A model generated the notes under the pieces. It did not search any database. It saw only the letters and a program-made list of their open reading frames with translations, and was not told the origin of the DNA. From Bacteroidota bacterium (lineage in GTDB: Bacteria > Bacteroidota > Bacteroidia > JAHEXY01): a stretch of 64,000 bases of DNA. The stretch is taken from assembly GCA_023251875.1 (NCBI GenBank), contig JAHEXY010000002.1, positions 433,591 to 497,590 of the forward strand, written 5' to 3'. Shown piece after piece: positions 21,801 to 30,185 of the stretch. The translations under genes were made by a program, and so were the position numbers. Numbering within the stretch: the first letter of the stretch is position 1; each line of letters opens with the position of its first letter.

Positions 21801-24800
21801 AAGAGATTATGGATATGGCTATCTCGAATATGCTTACAAGTCATTTTTATTAGATCCCTACAAAAAACTTGATGATAAAAATGCTGGTACTATTACTTCT
21901 GATCAATACGATGCCTATACCACTTGTATAAAAAACAGCATTGGTAATAGCAATAGTGGCAAAGCGTACGAAAAATCCATTTCAACATGGTCAAACCCTA
22001 ACACAACTGATAATTCCGCTTCGGCTGATAGCGTTTGGAACGACTCCTGTAGTACTAGTGGTGAGGCTTGGTACTATGGAGATGCTGTTATCCCCGACTA
22101 TAGAGATGAATATGTTGGCTGCAAAGCTTGGGAAAGGTTATACACCTGTGTGAATACAGATATAGTAGCTGATTTAAATTATTCGCAAGAATTCAAAGCC
22201 GATGGAGTTACCACAGCCACAGCTTGTAGTACGGCAGTTCAAGATAAATTTTTATCAAATTTAGGGCAAATTGTTGATATGCAAGAAAACCGTTACAAGC
22301 ATATACTTTCAAATAATGTTACATCATTAACCATTTCGCCTGCTGCAACTACCATTTATACTACACCCAATGCAATTGGAGCCAGGTATTTAAAAAACAA
22401 TATCAAAACCTCCTATGTAGTATCTTCTGCTTTTGATGGCACCGCAAGTACAAGTTTGTATAATGGCACCAGCTACAGTACAACAACAGTAGATAAATTT
22501 AAAGACATTATGAATCTTATCGCTGGTGATATTGAAGTTGCTACAACAAATTCTTCTGCGGCATACACACATTATACAGATAATTTCTCAGGCACACTTG
22601 CTGAATTTGTCGCTAAATGCGCAAACGATAGTGTAAGCACAAGCACAACTTATGATGAACTTAATACCTATCTCAATAATATTGCCGCTGATTTTAGTAT
22701 AACAGCTATTACTAGTGCAATGGACCCTGTCGCAGTTTCATCTGCATATTTAACATTTACAAAGGGCGTGAGTCTTACGGCTGCTATAGGCGTTGTAGGT
22801 TGTACTAGAAATACTATTAGCGCATCGGGTAGTAAAATACAATTAAACAGTACTAAATTTGGATCTACCACTACTACAGATATACTTGATTTGGGTGCTG
22901 ATGGAAGTTCTACCATAACTGTACCTACTATTTATTACAAGCCTAAAAGCATTTCGCAAAAAACAATTGGCATACTGGCAAAACATGCACATGATTGTAA
23001 CCAAGATAATATTGATTATGTATCAGCCATACTGCAATCACAATTGGCTCTTTGTAGGCAAAATGAAATAGATAGTTCTTTAGTACGCTATAATAACCAT
23101 TGTACCATGCCCGATAGTATTAAAGATAGTTTGTATATCGATTATGGTGTATCGTACGAACATTTTACTTTATTCTATTATGATAAAAAGGGCAATCTTG
23201 TAAAAACTGTACCTCCTGCAGGTGTTGATAGGTTTGATTATGCTTACGATAGCAATGGCAAAAAAACAAATCACCCCTCTCGTACTGATGTTAAAAAACA
23301 CCAACTAGCTACTGAATATCGTTACAATTCACTTGGGCAACGCACTTATGAAAGCACTCCGGATGGTGGCGTAAAACAATTTTGGTATAATAGTGTTGGG
23401 CAATTGCGTTTTAGCCAAAATGCCAAGCAAGCGACAGATGTCAGTTATTCGTATTTAAAATATGATGCATTGGGTCGTATTACAGAATCTGGTCTTAGTT
23501 ATTATGATGCTTTATCGCAATCGTTTGCTAGCAATGTTGATGACGATACCTATCCACCTTCTTACTCAGCTTACCGAACAGTTACAGTATATGATGATGA
23601 GGTAAGTGGCTTAAGCTATAAAACTGATGGCAGTACATTAACACAACATTATTTGCAAAACCGCATCAGCTATGCCTATTCCGATCCTGATGGCACGGAT
23701 AAAAATGGCGATGAAAATTACACCTATTACAGTTATGATCCGCATGGCAATGTAGAGTGGATGCTTCAAAGCATTGATGGCTTAGGCAATAACAAATACC
23801 TGGCTTATGAATATGATTTAATAAGCGGAAAAATTACCAAAGTAAAATACAACGAAGGCATGAACGATCAATTCTTTTATCGTTACACCTATGATTCTGA
23901 TAACAGAATAGAAAAAATCGAAACCTCTCGCGATAATTATCTTTGGGATAAAGATGCCCAGTATCAATACTATGCTTATGGCCCTCTTAAGCGTCTTTCA
24001 ATAGGTGAAGATAAAATACAGGGTCTCGATTATGTGTATACAATAAATGGATGGTTAAAATCCATTAACCATCCAAGCTTAAGTTCTGCCTATGATCCTG
24101 GTAAAGATGGCTCTTCAACAGCAACCTACCCTGCAGATGTATTTGGTATGACCATGGGATATTTTGATGGAGATTTTAAACGTAAATACGGAAGCACCCA
24201 ATCTCCATTTAATTCAACTTATGCAAGCTGTAGTTATACTGATAATAGTGCCTATACCAGCGATACTAAATATAACCATGAATGGTATGTATTTGGATGT
24301 GGAAAAAACGAAAATAGTTTAGATGCAAACGGAAACGCTACAATAGCTGTAGATGCCAACAAAGTCAACTACCGCCCATTGTTTAATGGATCTATTACTA
24401 ATATTACTTATAACCAAACACAAGCAGGAGCTACTATGCAATTGGGAGGATACATATCAAGCTTTATGTATAACTATGATGAGCTGTATCGTTTAACCAA
24501 TGCCAGTTTCGATTATTATGATGCCAATGCAAGTAAAAATAAATGGCATAGAGATGATATAAGTACGGCTTACAATGCATATAAATCGAACTATAGTTAT
24601 GACGAAAACGGCAACATAAAAACGTTGGATAGATATACATTTACATCCAGTGGTGTTCAAATTGATGGACTAACATATAACTATAGAGATGCCAATGGAG
24701 ATGGGGTTATTGATAATAACAAACTTAATTCTATTGACGATAGTAAAACAAGTGCATCTTTAACAAGTGACTTAGAAGACCAGTCTGCCAACAATTATCA

Positions 24801-26313
24801 ATATGATGATATAGGCCAGCTTATTAGTGATGCAGCAGAAGGTATTTCAACAATTGAGTGGGCGCCTTCAGGTAAAATTGCAAGGGTAATTTATTCTCAA
24901 CAACATATAATTACTTTTACCTACGATGCTTTAGGTAACCGCGTTAGCAAAACTGTATTAGCAAATGGGGCTACCACCAACACCTATTACGTACCCAATG
25001 CCACAGGAGCCACAATGGCTATTTACACTACATCAAGTACAAGCACCGATGCTGAATTAAGCGAAATACCATTATATGGTACCAGCCGTATTGGAGAATT
25101 TGCCCCAGGTAATGCTATAAATGATGATAATAATGATCTTGTAAATGGCATTACAACTTTTACTCGCATAGCAGGCAATAAAAAATATGAACTAGATGAT
25201 TACCTAGGTAACGTGCGAGCAGTAGTAAGCGATTTAAAAACACCAAGCGGAACCACCTATACAACCAATGCAACAGTATCAAATGATTATTACCCATTTG
25301 GTATGTTACTGCCAAGTCGCAACACAGGAGAAACGGCCTACCGCTTCGGCTACCAAGGCAAAGAACACGATGATGAACTTAAAAGCACTGCAAACTCCTA
25401 CGATTTTGGCGCCCGTATGTACGACCCACGTGTGGGTAGGTGGTTGAGTATGGATCCGCTACAAGCTAAATACCCTGACCTGTCACCTTATAATTTTTGT
25501 GCGAATGATCCCGTTAATTTAATGGACCCAGATGGAAATGAGATTCATGCTGCTTATATACAAGATCGATGGGGTAGAAATAAATATGTTATTGTAACAA
25601 GTGATGTTTTAGATCATCAATATGTATATAATAGATTAACTAAACAATGGACTGTTGTGGATACTAAGGGCAGTGGCACTGTACTTAAAGATAGGGAAGC
25701 CGTAAGGAGTGAATTAGCCCATATGGTAAAAGTCCGAGATGCTTCAGGAGGATGTCGTTTTACAGACTCAGAAAAATCTGAAATCAATAATGTAATGGGG
25801 TTTATTAATGAAGATTCTAATGGCGGGGAAAATAGTCTAGTTAAATCAATGGATAAAGAATTATCTTCACATTTCTCGATTTGGGCTGGTATTACTTTAT
25901 CAATTAAAGGAGTAATTTCAGTAAAAGCAGGGACCAAAGGAACCTCTGTTTCTATAACCTTATTTAAGGAAAAGGACGGTGAAACGGATTACAAAGGTTC
26001 TGCAAGTGATGATTTAGGGAAAGGCGGCTATATAGATAAAGGTAAAGTATCTGTAAGTAACGGTTGGCTTGAAGGATCTGTTTCTACAGACGGTAAAATT
26101 GGAATCGCAATTGGACCAAGCACCCCAGAAAGTATTGAAAAAGCAACTGGCATGAAAGCAAAAGGTCAAGTTGGAATGGATGTTGATTTAGGAGGAATGT
26201 TAGAAGATACTTATGGAGAATTTCATGATAAATCTTCTATTGATCAAGAAAGGGCTGGAACTCAGAATGGATACTTAAATGGTCGTAGACAAGATGTTAA
26301 AGGGAACGAATAA
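15853..26313 (+). CDS. Giant secreted RHS-repeat protein with Ig-like repeats and variable C-terminal tail
   Basis: A 3486-residue exported protein. After the signal peptide, about eight Ig-like units (roughly residues 30-840) repeat the pattern VCSG...ATFTVVA...YQWQ. A fibronectin-III-like part follows (about 1015-1115), then cysteine-rich stretches (around 1430-1660 and beyond), a long run of YD repeats (about 2436-3160, e.g. YRYNSLGQRTYESTPDGG and YDALGRITESG) and the RHS core (about 3163-3230, YRFGYQGKEHDDELK through YDPRVGRWLSMDPL to DPDGNE). The last about 256 residues after the core are a unique tail in which I recognise no catalytic motif. In RHS proteins the core closes the shell and the tail is the cargo. 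No immunity-like gene follows. The signal-peptide n-region is encoded by a palindromic repeat. Confidence 0.88.
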   Translation: MKHIYSTKQYQTSPQKRGRRGVLFLVVAILFFASNGLYAATVTAFNGVTLSGNQTICSGVTPTALSATVLTTTISSTSSAYVYVSCQWYSGTSTSTITTLISGATSLSYTPLALTTTTTTTTYYQCRIKFTGAKATGLAGTFTSTSPYVYTPANTNYVSVAITGVTAPTSTTAPTYTGGCIGSALVLTAGATSSTYTYQWQSAAKGSATFNTLNGAIGSTYTIPSAQSTDDGTQYKSVLTNWNGSCSSASITSTAKTLSVSGPTVTGPSNVTVCSGEPATFTVTNVSGYTYQWQKSTTAGGSSYSNVPTTSVPSTSGTSYSYTTPNTASSDNGYTYQCIVTSSGCQTIAGPATLTVSAPTSITTQPSAQTVCSGSPATFTVVAAGDNPTYKWQSKGTGATDLWGDISGATSANYSPTASSSNNGYSYQCIVTGSCGAAVTSDAVKLNLSTAASITTQPSDATTCSGSATTFTIVAEGTSPTYQWQNCKTPTGVFANVSGSSTNASLSITGGTANNGYYYHCKATVCGTSATSNNAKLTVSSTPTISTQPTAQSVCSGNNALFSVVASGTGLTYQWQSKTSSSASDNSYTTVQGATSSTYSVSGTSSNNGYYYRCKVSTSCTSGTTYAYSSGVPLTLYSSPSVTTSPSNMNLACVGDQAIFTVTASGSGLSFQWQKVKAGVITNITASSTITITNTSTTSVLAFTSASGDNDYTYQCLVTNSSGCTATSNPATLTMTSATASITINSTGTTTKQEVADGSTATFSVNATNSGTGTITYQWQKSTAVAGTTYADVSGGTSATYSFIPTSADSGYNYRCKMGIYLTTACAVYSTAAPLTVHASFTGTISLKASEISSSTTKYFARADYPCSLTAELDTARFFVQLDLGDEYKLGGSASYKFSESLTLTPYYSDGTPATAVSIPTLSLDLTSATPQTRQLYYVDLGLTDFIKYSYYQITFSPFIATTGTVPTDARVLAWFDVDYKVDVKSGSYTSTPLISLNAVDSSSNRVSFSWSPACSSDVNLYQIEILRIYNESSSTTSATQVTAGAIDWNKALHLDVENETSISLELNEGTGYYAWRVRPISDYYGDGSVADSRNWGVWSTCTNSASTCTISDASTIITSTSGLPNFVFYFSQQDASINSIYNRSFTEGNRISEGKIFANGLGMAKQSQRKLSELTDTILMNGTTYDFVGRPAIQSMTAPVTQENLLYKKLLLQDSSKKLYSTKDFDTEERTDDFKYSNGGDDLDVVPIWENPLKMSGPIADYYSDQNSDIAIPNAGSFPFARTLYHQDGRVKKQSLFGDEHRMGLYDTTYNGGGLQRTIRTYYSAVSDTEIMTVFGNETPFSTGIYKIIRVDPNEVPTVEYKTIDGLTIATAQLNTGPHPLLDDIWPNPTDTIRKKIDGFSMPDPYTIVKEQSVSFVEPTVMVSLHYFLDANTFNAYCVDYCSSCDYTVYLYIIREETDELKWSKTFTIGADACSVNNDIITDNLGADAPLWIMLSDPGSYRFGRRISVNNIHEGEEHYADYHADSIGTIMDSTQLNLYDQFNAYLDGTVLDDNGDTLAANLDSLNAYLDDLAESTGAISGNSGLVKSGGLGVATNLSASVNISNITSNLFSNTDDVTVTYTEGTGDDPEDDDFYTIETSCCSVNIPKVTCNEDLCDDYWITRDTLVAKGISTFQDWETAAFADHGGYYDFENKMLYDTWGSKYGNTLDKYFYDKYGNSIYTQSYSASITISGEYGENMHYSMLSKCNDSGKDQEKITIKVSSTSAKTGDIASITNLSPTYNTCPTGECSCGGSYTYQNATVTDFAKTIVNKLNSEFQANGYGSYFEAVSSGGVVTIQPKSRLLGSAYYLSVTFTNFTTNATEQLSKATDFPSISTSTFPFATGALNAMLNHMMQDETGSKVYSCTDVLLGMQQFTDQFEDLYETKGTASAPGVDFLDYLLELCGGKQYSGYADHEYGTGDANAYLISSSGISAYSSTSSSSRDYGYGYLEYAYKSFLLDPYKKLDDKNAGTITSDQYDAYTTCIKNSIGNSNSGKAYEKSISTWSNPNTTDNSASADSVWNDSCSTSGEAWYYGDAVIPDYRDEYVGCKAWERLYTCVNTDIVADLNYSQEFKADGVTTATACSTAVQDKFLSNLGQIVDMQENRYKHILSNNVTSLTISPAATTIYTTPNAIGARYLKNNIKTSYVVSSAFDGTASTSLYNGTSYSTTTVDKFKDIMNLIAGDIEVATTNSSAAYTHYTDNFSGTLAEFVAKCANDSVSTSTTYDELNTYLNNIAADFSITAITSAMDPVAVSSAYLTFTKGVSLTAAIGVVGCTRNTISASGSKIQLNSTKFGSTTTTDILDLGADGSSTITVPTIYYKPKSISQKTIGILAKHAHDCNQDNIDYVSAILQSQLALCRQNEIDSSLVRYNNHCTMPDSIKDSLYIDYGVSYEHFTLFYYDKKGNLVKTVPPAGVDRFDYAYDSNGKKTNHPSRTDVKKHQLATEYRYNSLGQRTYESTPDGGVKQFWYNSVGQLRFSQNAKQATDVSYSYLKYDALGRITESGLSYYDALSQSFASNVDDDTYPPSYSAYRTVTVYDDEVSGLSYKTDGSTLTQHYLQNRISYAYSDPDGTDKNGDENYTYYSYDPHGNVEWMLQSIDGLGNNKYLAYEYDLISGKITKVKYNEGMNDQFFYRYTYDSDNRIEKIETSRDNYLWDKDAQYQYYAYGPLKRLSIGEDKIQGLDYVYTINGWLKSINHPSLSSAYDPGKDGSSTATYPADVFGMTMGYFDGDFKRKYGSTQSPFNSTYASCSYTDNSAYTSDTKYNHEWYVFGCGKNENSLDANGNATIAVDANKVNYRPLFNGSITNITYNQTQAGATMQLGGYISSFMYNYDELYRLTNASFDYYDANASKNKWHRDDISTAYNAYKSNYSYDENGNIKTLDRYTFTSSGVQIDGLTYNYRDANGDGVIDNNKLNSIDDSKTSASLTSDLEDQSANNYQYDDIGQLISDAAEGISTIEWAPSGKIARVIYSQQHIITFTYDALGNRVSKTVLANGATTNTYYVPNATGATMAIYTTSSTSTDAELSEIPLYGTSRIGEFAPGNAINDDNNDLVNGITTFTRIAGNKKYELDDYLGNVRAVVSDLKTPSGTTYTTNATVSNDYYPFGMLLPSRNTGETAYRFGYQGKEHDDELKSTANSYDFGARMYDPRVGRWLSMDPLQAKYPDLSPYNFCANDPVNLMDPDGNEIHAAYIQDRWGRNKYVIVTSDVLDHQYVYNRLTKQWTVVDTKGSGTVLKDREAVRSELAHMVKVRDASGGCRFTDSEKSEINNVMGFINEDSNGGENSLVKSMDKELSSHFSIWAGITLSIKGVISVKAGTKGTSVSITLFKEKDGETDYKGSASDDLGKGGYIDKGKVSVSNGWLEGSVSTDGKIGIAIGPSTPESIEKATGMKAKGQVGMDVDLGGMLEDTYGEFHDKSSIDQERAGTQNGYLNGRRQDVKGNE
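15888..15917 (+). repeat. REP-like palindromic element inside the RHS signal peptide, copy 2
   Basis: CCCCTC, A-rich loop, GAGGG, then CGTAGGGGTG. It has the same arrangement as the other copies (pyrimidine arm, loop, purine arm, TAGGGG tail). In frame it encodes SPQKRGRRGV, the charged n-region just before the hydrophobic core LFLVVAILFF. Confidence 0.65.
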
Positions 26314-26341
26314 CCACCCGCAGAAGTGAGGGTGTAATGCT

Positions 26342-26440
26342 GGTGCGAGGCTCTGCCTCGTACCTACTCCCCAGTTAATCGAAGCAAAAACCGTTAAGCG
26401 TATGGCTCTGCCTACGCTTTTGTATGTTAGGCCTCTGGCC
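26342..26440. repeat. Three consecutive hairpins with TCT loops
   Basis: Hairpin one spans 26342-26364 (10-bp stem with one G-T pair, core CGAGGC-TCT-GCCTCG). Hairpin two spans 26396-26419 (AAGCGTA/TACGCTT plus GGC-TCT-GCC, one bulged T). Hairpin three spans 26430-26440 (GGCC-TCT-GGCC). All lie in the 200-bp gap between the RHS gene and greA, which are convergent. They may act in termination or be a palindromic repeat cluster. Confidence 0.7.
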
Positions 26441-26514
26441 GCATTAAAAATGATGATTGAGGATTTGTGTATAGTAAGGAGTAAAAAACTAAAAAAGCAG
26501 TTTTCTTAGTTTCA

Positions 26515-26988
26515 CTACATAAATATCTCAACCACTTCAAAGGCTACTGAACCTGCAGGAACTTTAATTTCTACAGTATCGCCCACTCTTTTGCCTAATA
26601 AGCCTTGAGCAATGGGAGAATTAGAAGAAATTTTTCCGGATTTTAAATCGGCTTCTTTTTCGTTTACAATGGAGTAAACTACTTCTGCTTTGTTTTTAAG
26701 ATTACGAATTTTAACATTGGCAAATACCGACACTTTTGAAAGATCTAATTTTTTGGTATCAATAACGCGAGCATTGTTTAATATATCTTCGAGTTTAGAT
26801 ATTTTTAGTTCTAATAATCCTTGTGCTTCTTTTGCTGCATCGTATTCTGCATTTTCAGATAAATCTCCTTTATCACGCGCTTCAGCAATTTGTTTAGATA
26901 TGCTTGGCCTTTCAAATGTTTTTAAATGATTAATTTCTGCTGCTAATTTTTTTAAGCCTTCCTCCGTATAATAAGATACCTCTGCCAT
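26515..26988 (-). CDS. greA: Transcription elongation factor GreA
   Basis: A 157-residue protein that enters the RNA polymerase secondary channel and stimulates cleavage of backtracked RNA. The N-terminal coiled coil carries the acidic tip motif GDLSENAEYDAAKEAQ (about residues 41-56), equivalent to the catalytic Asp/Glu region of GreA. The C-terminal FKBP-like domain contains ISSNSPIAQGLLGKRVGDTV. Start ATG 26988 (MAEVSYYTEEGLKKL) fits the family; the frame remains open upstream for 31 more codons, but those overlap a promoter and a leader hairpin and are not GreA-like. Convergent with the RHS gene; divergent from the DUF255 gene. Confidence 0.95.
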   Translation of the reverse strand: MAEVSYYTEEGLKKLAAEINHLKTFERPSISKQIAEARDKGDLSENAEYDAAKEAQGLLELKISKLEDILNNARVIDTKKLDLSKVSVFANVKIRNLKNKAEVVYSIVNEKEADLKSGKISSNSPIAQGLLGKRVGDTVEIKVPAGSVAFEVVEIFM

Positions 26989-27010
26989 ACATTCAATGTT
27001 TAGTAAAATG

Positions 27011-27046
27011 ATTAAAATAAAAGAAGACCCTAATAGTAGGGCCTTC
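27011..27046 (-). terminator. Terminator-like hairpin in the greA leader
   Basis: On the minus strand a 10-bp stem with one G-T pair and a 4-base loop (27046-27023) is followed directly by TTTTATTTT. It lies between the greA promoter and its start codon, so it would stop part of the greA transcripts early. Confidence 0.6.
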
Positions 27047-27060
27047 AGTAATCGAGAAAT

Positions 27061-27091
27061 CAAAGATACAAAAGCTAACATTAAAATGCAA
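27061..27091 (-). promoter_or_regulatory. greA promoter
   Basis: On the minus strand TTG (27091-27089), 20 bases, then TATCTTTG (27068-27061), a full match to the Bacteroidota consensus. Transcription would begin near 27055, giving a leader of about 65 bases that contains the terminator-like hairpin. Confidence 0.6.
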
Positions 27092-27191
27092 TACGCTTTT
27101 ATTCAGATAATAAAAGGTATTAATCTCCAAAGTAAAACTTTTGAAACAACATAATAAAACGGAGCCGAGCCATTTTCCCTAATTATTAATA

Positions 27192-27199
27192 TACTTTTG
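27192..27199 (+). promoter_or_regulatory. Likely -7 element for the DUF255 gene
   Basis: TACTTTTG matches TAnnTTTG and lies 30 bases before the ATG. No clear TTG is seen at the -33 position. Confidence 0.35.
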
Positions 27200-27228
27200 T
27201 TTCAAATAACAAATTAATACTTCCAAAA

Positions 27229-29232
27229 ATGCCCAACTACCTCATCCACGAATCCTCCCCCTATCTTTTACAACATGCTCACAACCCTGTAAATTGGTTG
27301 CCTTGGGGAGAAGTTGCATTAAAAAAAGCAAAAGAAGAAGACAAATTAATGCTTATTAGCATTGGGTACTCAGCCTGCCATTGGTGCCACGTTATGGAAA
27401 AAGAAAATTTTGAAAATGATGCTGTGGCCAACATAATGAACGAACATTTTGTTTGCATAAAGGTAGACAGAGAAGAATTACCCAATATTGATCAGGTGTA
27501 TATGCAGGCTGTTCAATTGATGAGTGGCCGTGGAGGTTGGCCGCTTAATTGTTTTACTTTGCCCGATGGTAGGCCGGTTTATGGTGGAACGTATTTCCCC
27601 AAAGAGCATTGGACAAAAATTTTGATTAACGTAAATGAGTTGTATAAAAATGAAAAAGAGAAAGTATTGGATTATGCAGAGCGGCTTACACAAGGCATTC
27701 GACAATCTGATTTAATAAAAGTAAATACGGAAATACCTGCGTTTTCAAAAAATGATTTAGAAAAAATGATTGGAAACTGGGCTAAACATTTTGATGTTGT
27801 TGAGGGAGGCCCTGATCATTCACCTAAGTTTCCTTTGCCCAATAATTATGAATTTTTATTGAGGTATGGGGTTTTATCTCAGCAAAAAAATATTGTAGAT
27901 CATGTAAATCTCACCTTAACCAAAATGGTTTATGGTGGTATTTATGATCAAATAGGTGGTGGCTTTGCGCGTTATTCAACGGATGAATTATGGAAAGTCC
28001 CGCATTTTGAAAAAATGTTGTACGATAATGCACAATTGGTAAGTCTTTATGCAGAAGCTTTTCAAGTTACACAACATCCATTGTACAAACAAGTGGTATA
28101 TGAAACGCTTGAATTTATAAAAAGAGAACTTACTTCATCTGAAGGATTTTTTTATTCCGCTCTTGATGCCGATAGTGAAGGTATTGAAGGCAAATATTAC
28201 GTGTGGACAAAATCAGAATTAGAAAGTTTACTTGGAGCATCATTTAACTTAATTACCGATTACTACAACATTAACCATGAAGGTTATTGGGAAGATGGAA
28301 ATTATATTCTACTAAGAAAATTAAATGATGAGGATATTTGTAAGAAACATGAAATTTCTCTTTCAGCATTAAATAAAAAGGTGGCTGAGGCAAAACAAAT
28401 TTTATTGCAAGCTCGATCAAAACGTGTGAAACCGGGCTTAGATGATAAAATTCTTACTTCATGGAATGCATTAATGATAAAGGCTTATATAGATGCCTAT
28501 AATATATTGGGGGAAAAAGATTTTTTGAATATTGCCATAAAAGTAAGTGAAGGAATATTACAGAAAATAAAACGAACAGATGGTGGACTTTGGCACAGCT
28601 ATAAAAATGGAAAGGCAAGCATAAATGGATTTTTAGAAGATTACTGTTTTATGATTGAAGCTTTCATTTCTATTTATCAAGCTACATTTAATGAAAAATG
28701 GTTGCATGAAGCTCATGCATTAATGCAATATGTAATGGAACATTTTTTTGATGCAAGTTCTTCTCTATTTTATTTTACTTCAAATTTGGATGAGGCATTA
28801 ATTGCCAGAAAAAAAGAAATTCAAGACAATGTTATTCCGGCTTCAAATTCGAGTATAGCAAAATCATTGTTTATGCTTTCGCACTATTTTGATGAACCTA
28901 ATTACAATGCAATAGCCATACAAATGCTTCATACTATTAAAAACAGTATGGCTGCTTATGGTTCTGCCTATTCTAATTGGGGAAACTTACTACTCAATTT
29001 TGTTTATCCCTATTATCAAATAGCAATTGTAGGAAAGGAGGCCTTAGAAAAGAAAGAAGAATTAAACAAAAAATATATTCCGAATAAACTATTAATAGGC
29101 TCAGAAATTTCATCGCAATTGCCATTATTAAAAAATAAATTTGTTGAAGATGAAACGTTAATTTATGTGTGCCATAATAAAACTTGTAATTTACCTGTTA
29201 AAAGCATTGATCAAATAACATTAAACATCTAA
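27229..29232 (+). CDS. DUF255 thioredoxin-fold protein (YyaL/SPATA20-like)
   Basis: A 667-residue cytoplasmic protein without a signal peptide. The N-terminal thioredoxin-like DUF255 domain opens with [19 protein letters not shown] and [10 protein letters not shown] and has the conserved [15 protein letters not shown] (about residues 48-62). The remainder is an alpha/alpha-barrel of the six-hairpin glycosidase type ([20 protein letters not shown], then [16 protein letters not shown] and [12 protein letters not shown]). This order and length are normal for the YyaL/spermatogenesis-associated-20 family. Its substrate is not established; a redox or sugar-related role is assumed from the folds. 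The gene has its own promoter-like element and is followed 40 bases later by ftsX. Confidence 0.9.
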   Translation: MPNYLIHESSPYLLQHAHNPVNWLPWGEVALKKAKEEDKLMLISIGYSACHWCHVMEKENFENDAVANIMNEHFVCIKVDREELPNIDQVYMQAVQLMSGRGGWPLNCFTLPDGRPVYGGTYFPKEHWTKILINVNELYKNEKEKVLDYAERLTQGIRQSDLIKVNTEIPAFSKNDLEKMIGNWAKHFDVVEGGPDHSPKFPLPNNYEFLLRYGVLSQQKNIVDHVNLTLTKMVYGGIYDQIGGGFARYSTDELWKVPHFEKMLYDNAQLVSLYAEAFQVTQHPLYKQVVYETLEFIKRELTSSEGFFYSALDADSEGIEGKYYVWTKSELESLLGASFNLITDYYNINHEGYWEDGNYILLRKLNDEDICKKHEISLSALNKKVAEAKQILLQARSKRVKPGLDDKILTSWNALMIKAYIDAYNILGEKDFLNIAIKVSEGILQKIKRTDGGLWHSYKNGKASINGFLEDYCFMIEAFISIYQATFNEKWLHEAHALMQYVMEHFFDASSSLFYFTSNLDEALIARKKEIQDNVIPASNSSIAKSLFMLSHYFDEPNYNAIAIQMLHTIKNSMAAYGSAYSNWGNLLLNFVYPYYQIAIVGKEALEKKEELNKKYIPNKLLIGSEISSQLPLLKNKFVEDETLIYVCHNKTCNLPVKSIDQITLNI

Positions 29233-29237
29233 CTTTG
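29207..29237 (+). promoter_or_regulatory. ftsX promoter overlapping the DUF255 stop codon
   Basis: TTG (29207-29209), 20 bases, TAACTTTG (29230-29237). The TA of the -7 element is part of the TAA stop codon of the upstream gene. The start of transcription would fall about 30 bases before the GTG start of ftsX. Confidence 0.55.
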
Positions 29238-29272
29238 AACCTTACACTTTATAACCTTAAACTAAAATTTAA

Positions 29273-30151
29273 GTGGACCCAATAGAACAAAAATATACGC
29301 GCAGGAGATTAAACTCATCGTATCTAACAACTATCATAAGTATTACATTGGTACTTTTTATGTTGGGCTTAATTGGTATGATTGTTTTACATGCGCATTA
29401 CCTTTCTAATTATGTAAAAGAGAATATTGGCTTTACGGTAATGATAAAAGAAAATGTAAAAGAAGCCGATATTCTTAAATTTCAACAAACATTAAATACT
29501 AAAGTATTTGTTAAGTCAACTCAATACATAACTAAAGAAGTTGCTGCAGAAGCATTAAAAAAGGATTTAGGCGAAGATTTTATTGGCTTTTTAGATTACA
29601 ATCCTCTATTGCCTTCTATTGAAGTAAAATTTAAAGCTGATTATGCAGTAACCGATAGTTTATCAACTATTGAAAAAGAAATTGCAGCAGATAAAAATGT
29701 AAAGGAGGTGCTGTATCAAAAATCATTGGTAAGCCTCATTAATGAAAATGTAAGAAGAATTACTCTGGTTTTACTTGGTTTTTGTGGACTCCTTTTCGTT
29801 ATAGCCATTGCATTAATCAATAATACCATTCGACTTTCGGTTTATTCAAAACGATTTTTAATTAAAACCATGCAATTGGTGGGGGCCACACAATCATTTA
29901 TTCAAAAACCATTTTTGGGTAAGAGTTTTTTACATGGCATTGTAAGCGGTATTTTAGCTATAGGTTTATTGTTACTCATTATGTATTGGGCTAAACAACA
30001 ATTACCTGAATTATTTATTCTCACCGACTTTAAAATTTTAGGAATTTTATTCTTATCAATTATAGCAATGGGAATATTTATTTCTGCTGTTTCAACTTGG
30101 TTTGCTGTGAGAAAACACTTACGCCAAACAACCGATGAACTTTATTACTAG
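29273..30151 (+). CDS. ftsX: Cell division protein FtsX
   Basis: A 292-residue inner-membrane protein. One membrane segment near the N-terminus (TTIISITLVLFMLGLIGMIV, about 19-38) is followed by a periplasmic domain of about 120 residues and then three C-terminal segments (LVLLGFCGLLFVIAIALI, FLHGIVSGILAIGLLLLIM and ILGILFLSIIAMGIFISAV). This is the FtsX layout; with the ATPase FtsE it forms an ABC-like complex that controls peptidoglycan hydrolases at the division site. FtsE is not beside it here, which is common in Bacteroidota. Translation starts at GTG 29273; no ATG nearby fits better. The DUF3098 gene follows, as in many relatives. Confidence 0.9.
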   Translation: MDPIEQKYTRRRLNSSYLTTIISITLVLFMLGLIGMIVLHAHYLSNYVKENIGFTVMIKENVKEADILKFQQTLNTKVFVKSTQYITKEVAAEALKKDLGEDFIGFLDYNPLLPSIEVKFKADYAVTDSLSTIEKEIAADKNVKEVLYQKSLVSLINENVRRITLVLLGFCGLLFVIAIALINNTIRLSVYSKRFLIKTMQLVGATQSFIQKPFLGKSFLHGIVSGILAIGLLLLIMYWAKQQLPELFILTDFKILGILFLSIIAMGIFISAVSTWFAVRKHLRQTTDELYY

Positions 30152-30159
30152 TTTTTTCC

Positions 30160-30167
30160 TACTTTTG
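30160..30167 (+). promoter_or_regulatory. Likely -7 element for the DUF3098 gene
   Basis: TACTTTTG matches TAnnTTTG and lies 26 bases before the DUF3098 ATG in the short gap after ftsX. No -33 TTG is apparent, so readthrough from ftsX may contribute. Confidence 0.35.
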
Positions 30168-30185
30168 TAATCAAATAACAATGCC

